Shown here: piece after piece, positions 37,398 through 45,514 of the stretch
Layout: every line of letters starts with the position of its first letter
How positions within the stretch are numbered: the first letter of the stretch is position 1
Notes under the pieces: model-generated
What the model was told of the DNA's origin: nothing
What the model saw: only the letters and a program-made list of their open reading frames with translations
Databases searched by the model: none
Translations under genes and position numbers: made by a program
Assembly: GCF_020400605.1 (NCBI RefSeq)
Contig: NZ_JAINRD010000007.1
Coordinates: 248,001-312,000, forward strand
Length of the DNA: 64,000 nucleotides
Reading direction: 5' to 3'
Source of the DNA: Streptomyces aculeolatus
Lineage (GTDB): Bacteria; Actinomycetota; Actinomycetes; Streptomycetales; Streptomycetaceae

Positions 37398-38113
37398 GCA
37401 CTTTTCGCCGTCCACCGTCCACGGCCGCTCCCCGAACCGGCCGTGCCCGGCAGGGGCGCCCTGGCAAGATCTTGTTATGCGCTCCGGGCGCCACTTCGGC
37501 CGACGCCGCGCCGCCTCCTCGCAACAGAACCCGTGTCGCGCGACCCGCTGACACCACCCCGCCCCTCGATTACCGTTAACCGTGGAACTCGCCTTCTTGC
37601 CGGGAGAGTTGATGAGCAGTGTGACTGACTGCAGTGAGCCTGAGCGACGAGTGAACGGGGCGACCGCCGGAGGCCGGAGTCGAGTGGCGAAGGCGGGTTC
37701 GACAGGACGTGCGAACGCGGGGCTTACGAAACCACCCTCCACACGATCACCGACGCTGCTCAGAACCGGCTCCTCCGTTTCGTCCGGAAGCCCGGGCTGA
37801 CCGAGGTTCAGCGGAAGCCGCTGCTTCTTTTTCCGGGTGCGACGGACCCCGTCCGAATCGACTTCGGCATAATGCGCACGAGGTTCGCTGGGGATGCGCT
37901 CGCCGGGGCCCGGACCGGACTGTCCGCGGTGAACCGGGTGCCCCGGACGGGTGGGCCGGACCGCCGGACAGTGGTGGTCAGCGGGGGTAAGGTGTCGGCT
38001 TCCGGACTTCGATGTCAGGTACGCAACAAAGCACCCGCCGGCGGGGACCACGGTATGCAGTTGCCGTCCCGTCGGCGCGGATCGCCGAGCCGACAGGAAT
38101 GGAGCCTTTTCTT
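37398..38113. other. Gap before the biosynthetic cluster
   Basis: About 0.7 kb without a supported gene. Short plus-strand readings (for example from the ATG at 37612 behind GGGAGAG) have no recognisable family. The segment probably contains the promoter of the dioxygenase operon and marks the left edge of the cluster. Confidence 0.5.
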
Positions 38114-38923
38114 ATGCGCGCGAGGACGCTCTCAGCCACCTCACAGCCGCCGGGACTGAATGACGAGCAGATCGAGCAGTTCGCCCGGTCCGGTTTTCTC
38201 GTGCTGCCGGGGTTCCTCCCCGCCGAGCTGGTAACCCGGCTGAAGCCGGAAGCGGACCGCTGGATCGACACCGGTCTGCGGGCTCTGTCCATTGCGTCTG
38301 CGGTGGATCCGGAGACAAACGGAGTGCCGAAAGTCCTGGAATTCGACCTGCCCGCGCACGGGGAACTCCTCACCCACCGTCCGCTGCTGCGGGCGGTCGG
38401 GCAGTTACTCGGACCGCGTTTCGTCTTCCACCACATGCACAGCGACCGGCACGCGCCGGACCTCCCCGGCAAGCCGTGGCACCACGACTACGAACTGGTG
38501 CCCCAGTCGTCCCGTACTCACGACATGGTCCACGCGCTGCACTACCTCGACGGCATCGATCCGAAGATGGCCGGCCTCGTCGTGCTCCCCGGGTCGCACC
38601 GGGAGCCGGCCGAGAAGACCGCGCGCGCCCACCTGGGCACCGAGGTGGTCCCCGGCGAGGTGTTCATCGAGGAACTGCCGCCCGGGTCGACCGTGCTGGT
38701 GCACTCCGCGCTCTTCCACGCCCGCCGGGCGAAGCCCCGGCGCACGGGCCGCCCCCGCTACTTCGTCGACGCCTCCTACTGCCAGGTCGGGGCGGTGTGG
38801 GCGCCCGCGAAGCCGTACTGGCGGGAGACGCTGAGCCGGGCGCGGCGGCTCGGGCTCGCCGGGCCCGACTGGCCGGACCTCTTCGCCGACGAGCACTTCG
38901 GCGAGTACGTGAAGCCCGAGTGA
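38114..38923 (+). CDS. Phytanoyl-CoA dioxygenase (PhyH)-type Fe(II)/2-oxoglutarate oxygenase
   Basis: 269 residues from ATG 38114, with GGAG nine bases upstream; earlier in-frame starts lack a site. The iron triad is H123/H124-x-D125 in 'GKPWHHDYELVPQ' plus a distal His in 'TVLVHSALFHARRAKPR', with the following arginines able to hold 2-oxoglutarate. PhyH enzymes hydroxylate, desaturate or cyclise small molecules, and related ones form orthoesters in some sugar-containing antibiotics. A TTA codon encodes Leu98. It heads the left-hand tailoring operon; the deacetylase starts 12 bp after its stop. Substrate unknown. Confidence 0.88.
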   Translation: MRARTLSATSQPPGLNDEQIEQFARSGFLVLPGFLPAELVTRLKPEADRWIDTGLRALSIASAVDPETNGVPKVLEFDLPAHGELLTHRPLLRAVGQLLGPRFVFHHMHSDRHAPDLPGKPWHHDYELVPQSSRTHDMVHALHYLDGIDPKMAGLVVLPGSHREPAEKTARAHLGTEVVPGEVFIEELPPGSTVLVHSALFHARRAKPRRTGRPRYFVDASYCQVGAVWAPAKPYWRETLSRARRLGLAGPDWPDLFADEHFGEYVKPE

Positions 38924-38935
38924 GGGAGGGGTCGC

Positions 38936-39985
38936 ATGCTGTACGCGGGGATCGCATGGCAGGCCGGCGGCTACCGGCTCGCGCTGGCCGGCCCGGACGG
39001 CCGGGACGTCCCGGAACCCGCCGGCTACGCCTCGCACCGCGTGGATGAACTGGTCGCCCGGCTGCGGGGGCTCGGTGACCGGACCACCGTGGTGGTGGAG
39101 AGCACCAACGGCACCTTGGACGGCCGGCTGATGGCGGCGGGCCTGGCGGTCCACCGCGCCGACCCGGCGCTGCTTCCGGACCGGCCCCTGTTCGGCTCGG
39201 TCGCCGCGGAGGAACTGGCGCGCGCGGGCCTGCGCGGCGCGCGGGGGCTGGTCCGGCTGGAGCGCCACCGGGGCACCCAGACCGGCCGCGAGGACGAACT
39301 GGCCGCGTGGATCGCGGAGTCGGCCCCGGCCGACCGGGAGCTCGCCGGGGAAGGCCGCCTCTTCAGCCACGCCGGCCGCGACCGCCGCCGGATCGCGCTG
39401 ACCTTCGACGACGGCCCCCAGCCGCCGTACACCGGGCAGGTCCTCGACATCCTCGAACGCTACGGCGTCCCCGCCACGTTCTTCTGCTGCGGGATCCACG
39501 TGGGCGGCCGTGCCGACATACTGGCGCGCATGCGCGAACAGGGCCACGCCATCGGCAACCACACCTGGTCGCACCCGTTCCTGCCCGAGTTGTCGCGTCC
39601 GCAGGCGGCCGAGCAGATCGACCGCACCGCCGAGGCGATAGCCGAGGCGGGCGGGGGCGGCCCGCCACGGCTGTTCCGGCCGCCGTACGGGGCGCGGACC
39701 CCGGCGGTCCTGGCCTCGCTCGCCGAGTCCGACGTCGTCTCGGTGCTGTGGGACGTCGCGCCCGACGACTGGGCCTTGCGCGAGTCCGGTGACATCGCCC
39801 GCGACGTCCTGGCCGCCGCCCGGCCCGGCTCCGTCGTGCTGCTGCACGACGGCGGCGGCGACCGCGCACCCACCGTGGCGTCGCTCCCGCCGATCATCGA
39901 GGGCCTGACGGAACGCGGGTACGAGTTCGTCCGCGTGGACGACATGCTCGACCGCGACGGCTCCGGGCCGGTGAGCGCGCCGTGA
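38936..39985 (+). CDS. NodB polysaccharide-deacetylase domain fused to an IS110/RuvC-like N-terminal domain
   Basis: A 349-residue protein with GGGAGGGG before the ATG. Residues ~1-105 ('MLYAGIAWQAGGYRLALAG', 'TTVVVESTNGTLDGRLM') follow the RuvC-like DEDD fold of IS110 transposases, with the first catalytic Asp replaced by Ala in 'YAGIAW' but the 'VVES' Glu kept. Residues ~150-335 are a NodB/CE4 deacetylase: 'IALTFDDGPQPPYTGQVLD' (catalytic and metal Asp), 'GHAIGNHTWSHPFLPEL' (metal His pair), 'RLFRPPYGARTP' and 'VVLLHDGGGDR'. CE4 enzymes remove N-acetyl groups from sugars. The N-terminal domain is probably a non-catalytic relic or binding module. Its stop overlaps the next gene's GTG by four bases. 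Confidence 0.85.
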   Translation: MLYAGIAWQAGGYRLALAGPDGRDVPEPAGYASHRVDELVARLRGLGDRTTVVVESTNGTLDGRLMAAGLAVHRADPALLPDRPLFGSVAAEELARAGLRGARGLVRLERHRGTQTGREDELAAWIAESAPADRELAGEGRLFSHAGRDRRRIALTFDDGPQPPYTGQVLDILERYGVPATFFCCGIHVGGRADILARMREQGHAIGNHTWSHPFLPELSRPQAAEQIDRTAEAIAEAGGGGPPRLFRPPYGARTPAVLASLAESDVVSVLWDVAPDDWALRESGDIARDVLAAARPGSVVLLHDGGGDRAPTVASLPPIIEGLTERGYEFVRVDDMLDRDGSGPVSAP

Positions 39986-41223
39986 GGAACTGGGCAGGCA
40001 ACGTCGACCTCGGGGCGGACCCGCCGGCACGGCCCCGGTCCACGGACGAACTCCGCCGCATCGTCGCGGACAGCGCACGGGTCCGCGCCGTCGGCTCCGG
40101 CCACTCGTTCAGCGGCGTCCTCTCCCGGGGCGGCACCGCGGTCGTCCTCGACGGGCTGCCGCCGGTGGTCGAGATCGACACGGCGGCGCGCACCGTCACG
40201 GTGAGCGCCGGTCTCCGCTACGCCGACGTGGCGGCGCACCTGCACCGCGCCGGCCACGCGCTGGCGAACCTGCCGTCGCTCCCGGACCTCACCGCGGCCG
40301 GGGCCTGCGCGACCGGCACCCACGGATCCGGCGACGGCCGGCGCGGGCTGGCGGCGGCGGTCTGCGGGCTGCAACTGGTCGGCGCACAGGGCGAGTCGGT
40401 CGAGCTGCGCCGCGAGACCGACCCCGGCGTCTTCGCCGGGGCGGTGGTCTCCCTCGGGGCGCTCGGCATCGTCACCCGGATGACCCTGGAGATCGAGCCG
40501 TCCTTCGAGGTCGCCCAGTCGCTGCGCACGGCGGTGCCGGTCGCGGAGGTGCAGGACCGGTTCGACGACGTGTTCGGCGCCGCCTACAGCGTCAGCATGT
40601 TCACCATGTGGACCGACGACGCGGTCGTCTGGCTCAAGCGGCGCACCGACCGGCCCGCGCCCGAGCCGGACTTCGGCGTGCCGGCCCCGGGCCCGCTGCA
40701 CCCGGTGCCCGGCGCCGACCCGGCGTCGTGCACGCCCCAACTGGGCGAGCCCGGCCCGTGGCACGAGCGGCTGCCGCACTTCCGCGCGGGCGCCACCGGG
40801 CCCGCCGGGGACGAGCTCCAGTCCGAGTACTTCCTGCCGCGCGCCGCCGCACCGGCCGCGTTCGCCGCGCTCCGCGGGCTCGGCGGCACGCTCGGGCCGG
40901 TCCTCCAGGTCGGCGAGGTCAGGACCGTGCACCACGACGACCTGTGGCTGAGCCCCGCGTACGAACGGGACTCGGTGACGTTCCACTTCACCTGGATCCG
41001 GGACACCGCGCGGGTGCTGCCGGTGATCGCCGCCGTGGAGGAGCGGCTGGCGCCCCTCGGCGCGCGCCCGCACTGGGCGAAGCTGACGGCGATGACGGGC
41101 CCCGGGATCCGGTCGCACTACCGCCGTGCGGCCGACTTCCAGGAGCTGCGGGCCACGTTCGACCCGGGCGGCAAGTTCTCCAACGCCCTCCTCGACGACG
41201 TGTTCCCCGCCGGTGCCCGGTGA
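39982..41223 (+). CDS. FAD-linked alditol/sugar-lactone oxidase
   Basis: 413 residues starting at a GTG that overlaps the previous stop (GTGA), implying translational coupling. The FAD-binding PCMH domain has 'RVRAVGSGHSFSGVLSRGG'; its His is the usual site of covalent FAD attachment in Streptomyces alditol oxidase. 'NLPSLPDLTAAGACATGTHG' and 'LGALGIVTRMTLEIEPSF' are conserved family segments. The C-terminal domain ends with 'FDPGGKFSNALLDDVF', typical of D-arabinono-lactone/alditol oxidases. These enzymes oxidise a terminal CH2OH of polyols with oxygen. In this operon it could oxidise a polyol or aminosugar precursor. Confidence 0.88.
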   Translation: MRNWAGNVDLGADPPARPRSTDELRRIVADSARVRAVGSGHSFSGVLSRGGTAVVLDGLPPVVEIDTAARTVTVSAGLRYADVAAHLHRAGHALANLPSLPDLTAAGACATGTHGSGDGRRGLAAAVCGLQLVGAQGESVELRRETDPGVFAGAVVSLGALGIVTRMTLEIEPSFEVAQSLRTAVPVAEVQDRFDDVFGAAYSVSMFTMWTDDAVVWLKRRTDRPAPEPDFGVPAPGPLHPVPGADPASCTPQLGEPGPWHERLPHFRAGATGPAGDELQSEYFLPRAAAPAAFAALRGLGGTLGPVLQVGEVRTVHHDDLWLSPAYERDSVTFHFTWIRDTARVLPVIAAVEERLAPLGARPHWAKLTAMTGPGIRSHYRRAADFQELRATFDPGGKFSNALLDDVFPAGAR

Positions 41224-41284
41224 CCGGATCCGCTCCGGCGCGGCCCGCCCCCACCCATCGACCCACCAGACCGGGAGTGCTCGC

Positions 41285-42277
41285 ATGAGAACACGACTTC
41301 TGCCCAGGGCGGACCGGAAGCTCTCCGTCGTCGGCCTCGGCACCTGGCAGTTCGGCGACGGCTGGAGCCACGTCGGCGAACGCGACGTCCGCGGCATCCT
41401 GGACGCGGCCGTCGCGTCCGGCGTCGACTTCGTCGACACCGCCGACGTCTACGGCGACGGCCGCAGCGAACGGCTGATCGGGCGGTTCCTGAAGGACTTC
41501 CGTACCTCGTCGGGCGAACGCCCCACGGTGGCGACCAAGTTCGGGCGCCGCGGCCCGCAGGAGCTCGCCTCCTTCACCCTCGACAACTTCCGGGAGTGGT
41601 CGGACCGGTCGCGGGCGAACCTCGGGATGGACACGCTCGACCTGGTGCAGCTGCACACCCCGCCGGACGACGTGTTCACGTCCGACGCGGTCTTCGACGC
41701 GCTCGAGACGCTGGTCGAGGAGGGCCGGATGCGGGCGTACGGCGTGAGCGTCGAGACCTGCGCCCAGGCCATGGCCGCCCTCGCCCGGCCGGGCGTCGCG
41801 TCCGTGCAGATCATCCTGAACGTGTTCCGGCGCAAGCCGCTGGAGGAGGTCCTGCCCGCCGCGAAGGCCGCGGGCGTGGGCATCGTCGCGCGGGTGCCGC
41901 TGGCGTCCGGGCTGCTGTCCGCGAAGTTCAAGCCGGACACGGTCTTCGCCGAGGACGACCACCGCACGTACAACCGGCACGGCGAGCAGTTCGACGTCGG
42001 CGAGACCTTCTCCGGCGTCGACTACGAGGCCGGCCTCGCAGCCGCGGCCGAGTTCGCCGCCCTGGTGCCCGAGGACATGACGGCCGCCCAGTTCGCCCTG
42101 CGCTGGGTCGTCCAGCAGGACGGCGTGACCACGGTGATCCCGGGCGCCACCTCGGTCGGGCAGGCGCGCGACAACGCGGCCGTCGGGTCGATGGCGCCGC
42201 TGCCCGCGACGGTGGAGGAGCGGCTGCGCGAGCTGTACGACCGCAGGATCCGCGACCTGGTGCACCACCGCTGGTGA
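41285..42277 (+). CDS. Aldo/keto reductase
   Basis: 330 residues with GGGAG before the ATG. The NADPH-dependent TIM-barrel family is shown by 'KLSVVGLGTWQFGDGW', the catalytic Asp/Tyr pair in 'FVDTADVYGDGRSE', the Lys in 'VATKFGRRGP', the His in 'LDLVQLHTPP' and the cofactor segment 'VIPGATSVGQARDNAAV'. It would reduce a carbonyl, perhaps the aldehyde made by the oxidase, or run in the other direction. It lies 61 bp after the oxidase in the same orientation. Confidence 0.9.
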   Translation: MRTRLLPRADRKLSVVGLGTWQFGDGWSHVGERDVRGILDAAVASGVDFVDTADVYGDGRSERLIGRFLKDFRTSSGERPTVATKFGRRGPQELASFTLDNFREWSDRSRANLGMDTLDLVQLHTPPDDVFTSDAVFDALETLVEEGRMRAYGVSVETCAQAMAALARPGVASVQIILNVFRRKPLEEVLPAAKAAGVGIVARVPLASGLLSAKFKPDTVFAEDDHRTYNRHGEQFDVGETFSGVDYEAGLAAAAEFAALVPEDMTAAQFALRWVVQQDGVTTVIPGATSVGQARDNAAVGSMAPLPATVEERLRELYDRRIRDLVHHRW

Positions 42278-42324
42278 CCGCCCGCCCGGCCCGTAAAAGT
42301 CCCAGGAGTCCCAGGAGCCGCAGG

Positions 42325-43116
42325 ATGAAGATCGCCGGAGAGACCGTCCTGCTCACCGGTGCGACCGGAGGCGTCGGCAGGGTGCTCGCCGAGCGCCTGG
42401 CCGCGGCACGCGCCGACCTGATCGTCTCCGGCCGCGACACCGATGCGCTACGGGACCTCGCGGACCGGCTCGGCGCCCGGCCGGTCCCCGCCGACCTGGC
42501 CGACCAGGACGACGTGGCCCGGCTCGCGGAGCGCTGCGCCGGCGCCGGGATCCTGGTGGCGAACGCGGCGCTGCCGGCCAGCGGCGACCTGCTGGAGTAC
42601 ACCCCCGAGCAGATCGACCGGGCCCTGGCGGTCAACCTGGGCTCGGCGGTCCTGCTGGCCCGGCTGCTCGCCCCGCGGATGGCCGAGGCGGGGCGGGGGC
42701 ACCTCGCGTTCGTCGGGTCCATGTCGGGGAAGGCCGCCATCCCGTACTCGTCGCTGTACACCGCCGCCAAGTTCGGGCTGCGCGGCTTCTCCCACGCGCT
42801 GCGGCTGGACCTGCGCGAGGCGGGCGTCGGGGTCTCCCTGGTGCAGCCCGGCCTCGTCCGGGAAGCGGGCATGTTCGCCAGGACCGGGGCACCCGTGCCC
42901 CGGGGCACGCGCACGGTCAGCCCGGACCAGGTGGCGGCCGCGGTGCTCCGGGCCGTCGAACGCAACCGGGCGGAGGTGAACATCGCGCCGGCCAGGCTCC
43001 GGCTGCTCTGCGCCCTGGCGGTGCAGTTCCCCTCCGCGGCCGCCTGGATCCAGCGCCGGGGCCCCGCCGACGACGCGGGCCGGCTCATCGTCGAGGCGCA
43101 GCGCGGCTCTCGGTGA
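42325..43116 (+). CDS. Short-chain dehydrogenase/reductase
   Basis: 263 residues with AGGAG before the ATG. The cofactor motif is TGATGGVG (residues ~10-17). 'GILVANAALPASG' corresponds to the NAG motif, and the catalytic Ser and Tyr-x3-Lys are in 'FVGSMSGKAAIPYSSLYTAA' followed by KFG. Classical SDR length. The basic residue in 'SGRD' after beta-2 suggests NADP(H). It is the last gene of the left plus-strand unit, and convergent with the APH kinase. The substrate is not predictable. Confidence 0.9.
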   Translation: MKIAGETVLLTGATGGVGRVLAERLAAARADLIVSGRDTDALRDLADRLGARPVPADLADQDDVARLAERCAGAGILVANAALPASGDLLEYTPEQIDRALAVNLGSAVLLARLLAPRMAEAGRGHLAFVGSMSGKAAIPYSSLYTAAKFGLRGFSHALRLDLREAGVGVSLVQPGLVREAGMFARTGAPVPRGTRTVSPDQVAAAVLRAVERNRAEVNIAPARLRLLCALAVQFPSAAAWIQRRGPADDAGRLIVEAQRGSR

Positions 43117-43179
43117 ACCCGCAGTGAGCCCCGGCTGAACCCCTCGGTCCGCGGTGAGGCGGCCTCTCCGGAACGGGTC

Positions 43180-44133
43180 CTAGCGGTCGCCTGCCGCCGC
43201 GCCCGGGCCGTCGCCGGTGGCGTAGTCGGAGAAGATCTCACCGAGTACGCGCCGGGAGTCGGCGGCCTCCGCCTCGTCGCCGTCGGCGCAGGCGGAGGCG
43301 TAGGTGGAGAGCGTCTTCCAGAGCGCCCAGCCCCGCCCCCGCGCCCAGTCCGCCGCGCCCACCGACAGCCGCTCCCGGAACACCTGCCGGCCCTCGGCGG
43401 TCAGCAGGGTCCACGCGACGGCCAGGTCGCAGGACGGATCGCCCACGCCGCAGGTGCCGAAGTCGATGACCGCCGCCAACTGCCCGCCGTCGAGGAGGAG
43501 GTTGCCCTCGGCGACGTCGCCGTGGAACCAGCTCTCCGTACCGTCCCAGCGCGCGTCGAGGGCGCACATCCAGATCTCCCGCGCCAGGCCGGTGTCGATG
43601 CGGCCCTCCAGGTCGGCGAGCGCGCCGCGGGCCAGCCCGTCGTACGTCCGCAGCGTGCCGCCGCGATACCAGTTGTGGACTCCCGGCCGGGGCCCGTCGG
43701 CGGGGTCGACGTCCCGCAGCGCGGCCAGGAACCCGGCCACGTCGCCCGCGAACCGGACGGGGTCGGCGATGCGGTCCACGCGGGCCGTATCGCCGTCGAG
43801 CCACCGGTAGACCGACCACGCGTACGGGTAGCCCGCGCCGGGCCCGCCCTTCGCCAGCGGCACGGGGATCGGCAGCGGGAGCCGGGGGGCGAACTCCGGC
43901 AGCCACCGGTGCTCCTTGTCGACCGCCTGCGCGTACTCGGCCGCGCTGGGCAGGCGCACCAGCATGTCGGCGCCGAGGTGGAAGGTCCGGTTGTCCCAGC
44001 CGCCCTTGGCGACGGGGCGGACCGGGAGCCCGGCCCACTGGGGCAACTGCTGGCCGATGAGGGAACGCACCTGCTCCGTCTCGACGGTGATGCGCCGGGG
44101 CACGGGGCCGAGATCCGGTGTCTTGCTCAACAC
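43180..44133 (-). CDS. Aminoglycoside-phosphotransferase (APH) family kinase
   Basis: 317 residues from GTG 44133 with AGGAAG upstream. The kinase N-lobe begins 'VRPVAKGGWDNRTFHLGA'. The catalytic loop is 'SWFHGDVAEGNLLLDGG' (HGD-x4-N) and the metal-binding Asp is in 'AAVIDFGTCGVGDPSCDLA'. APH-fold enzymes phosphorylate hydroxyls of antibiotics or small metabolites. Next to an exporter in a producing cluster, self-protection by phosphorylating the product or a precursor is likely but inferred. A second APH-like gene starts at 63766 with a similar N-terminus. It ends the minus-strand unit. Confidence 0.9.
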   Translation of the reverse strand: MLSKTPDLGPVPRRITVETEQVRSLIGQQLPQWAGLPVRPVAKGGWDNRTFHLGADMLVRLPSAAEYAQAVDKEHRWLPEFAPRLPLPIPVPLAKGGPGAGYPYAWSVYRWLDGDTARVDRIADPVRFAGDVAGFLAALRDVDPADGPRPGVHNWYRGGTLRTYDGLARGALADLEGRIDTGLAREIWMCALDARWDGTESWFHGDVAEGNLLLDGGQLAAVIDFGTCGVGDPSCDLAVAWTLLTAEGRQVFRERLSVGAADWARGRGWALWKTLSTYASACADGDEAEAADSRRVLGEIFSDYATGDGPGAAAGDR

Positions 44134-44227
44134 GACTTCCTGTCAGGTGAACGGCGGGAGGGGGAATCCCGCGGCGCCGCCCGCCGCCGGCCGCGTTCCG
44201 CGGCCGGGAAGCGGGCGTGCAAGCGGG

Positions 44228-45484
44228 TCAGGCGGGGTGAGCGGACGGCTCGGGCTGCTTCTCCTCCTCCCGGTCCGTACGCGACGCCCAGGCGACCATC
44301 GGGCCGGTGACCGCGGCCGCGGCGGCGAACACGCCCGCCAGCACGAGCCAGCCGGGCGGCCCGCCGGCCACCACCAGGAACGAGAGCGCGGCCGGGCCGG
44401 CGATCCAGCTCAGCTGCCCGCCGAGGCCGAACACCGCGACGTACTCCCCGCGCCGGCTCTCCGGCGCCAGGCCGTAGCGGATGGCCCAGGTCCCCGCGGA
44501 CGTCAGGAGTTCGCCGGCGGTGAGGGCGACGATGCCCACGGCCAGGGCGGCGACGGTGGCCAGTCCTTCCGTGGTGCCGGACACGGCGAAGGCGACGCAG
44601 CAGACGACCAGGGCGATGCCGGCCCTGGCCCACGCCCGCGCGCCGTTGCCCGGCGTCTCCACGCCGCGGCTGGCCCGGATCTGGAAGAGCACGCACAGGC
44701 CCATGTTCGTGAGCATCGTGCCGGCAACCAGCCACGTCGGCCCGTCGGTCTGCGACACGATCCACAGCGGCAGCAGGACCGACAGGACCGGCCCGTGCAG
44801 GTTGTAGACGCCGTTCAGCACGGCGAGGGCCACGAACGACCGGTCGCGTATGGCCACCGGCCTGGTGCGGGCCGCCCGTTCGGCCGGGCGGTGCGGGTGG
44901 TCGACATGCGGCACCGCCCAGGCGATGAGGCCCGCCTCGATCGCGGTGACGGCGGCCGCGACGAGGACGATCGCCAGGTAGCCGGAGCGGGATTCCAGCG
45001 AGATGGCCACGCCGGCGATGGCCGCGCCCACGGCCATGCCGATGTTGGACGTGGTGCGCAGGTACGCCCTGCCGCGCGCCCGGCCGCCCTCCGGGAAGAG
45101 GTCGCCGAAGTAGCGGCCGGCACCGGCGCTGCCGAGCCCGCTGACCAGCAGTTCGAGGATGACGACGAGCTGGAACTGCCAGTACGTGCCGGCGAAGGGG
45201 TAGAGGAGGAAGACCAGGGCGCTCGCCGTCGCGCCGACCAGCCAGACGCGGCGGCCGCCGAAGCGGTCGGCCAGCATGCCGAACGGCATCATCGTCGCGG
45301 TGCTGATGAGCCAGGCGATCGAGATCCCCAGGCCGACGCGCCCCGGCGAGAGGCCGATGTACTCGGTGAAGAACACCGCGCTGCCGGTCAGGTACAGGCC
45401 GGTGGAGACGCCGCTGAACATGGAGCGGAGCAGGATCACGGGGGAGATGCCGGCGGGCAGCTTCATCCGGTTCATCCGGTTCAT
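44228..45484 (-). CDS. MFS transporter, probable product exporter
   Basis: A 418-residue, twelve-helix major facilitator. Loop 2-3 carries the MFS signature as 'GMLADRFGGRRVWLVGA'. Helical segments include 'FQLVVILELLVSGLGSAGAG', 'LAIVLVAAAVTAIEAGLIAW' and 'LATVAALAVGIVALTAGELL'. The first ATG (45484) has GGGAGG six bases upstream. It lies inside a triple 9-bp repeat that supplies two further in-frame ATGs. The acidic tail ends 'REEEKQPEPSAHPA'. It lies between the APH kinase and the ATP-grasp gene, a position typical of export/resistance functions. Confidence 0.9.
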   Translation of the reverse strand: MNRMNRMKLPAGISPVILLRSMFSGVSTGLYLTGSAVFFTEYIGLSPGRVGLGISIAWLISTATMMPFGMLADRFGGRRVWLVGATASALVFLLYPFAGTYWQFQLVVILELLVSGLGSAGAGRYFGDLFPEGGRARGRAYLRTTSNIGMAVGAAIAGVAISLESRSGYLAIVLVAAAVTAIEAGLIAWAVPHVDHPHRPAERAARTRPVAIRDRSFVALAVLNGVYNLHGPVLSVLLPLWIVSQTDGPTWLVAGTMLTNMGLCVLFQIRASRGVETPGNGARAWARAGIALVVCCVAFAVSGTTEGLATVAALAVGIVALTAGELLTSAGTWAIRYGLAPESRRGEYVAVFGLGGQLSWIAGPAALSFLVVAGGPPGWLVLAGVFAAAAAVTGPMVAWASRTDREEEKQPEPSAHPA

Positions 45485-45488
45485 CCGG
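45462..45488 (-). repeat. Triple 9-bp repeat at the MFS start codon
   Basis: Three exact copies of TTCATCCGG (plus-strand view) encode Met-Asn-Arg repeats and give three possible start codons. Loss or gain of a copy keeps the frame but shifts the distance from GGGAGG to the start. Confidence 0.9.
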
Positions 45489-45514
45489 CGCCTCCCGGCA
45501 GGCGGCGGGCCGGG

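Noticed and set aside
37612..37800. Possible small gene behind GGGAGAG before the cluster
   Set aside because: The translated sequence has no recognisable pattern and no conserved neighbour; kept as intergenic.
33144..38051. A 1635-codon minus-strand reading across the S8 peptidase
   Set aside because: High-GC mirror of the peptidase gene. It lacks domain motifs and ribosome site, while the plus strand has a complete catalytic triad and signal peptide.
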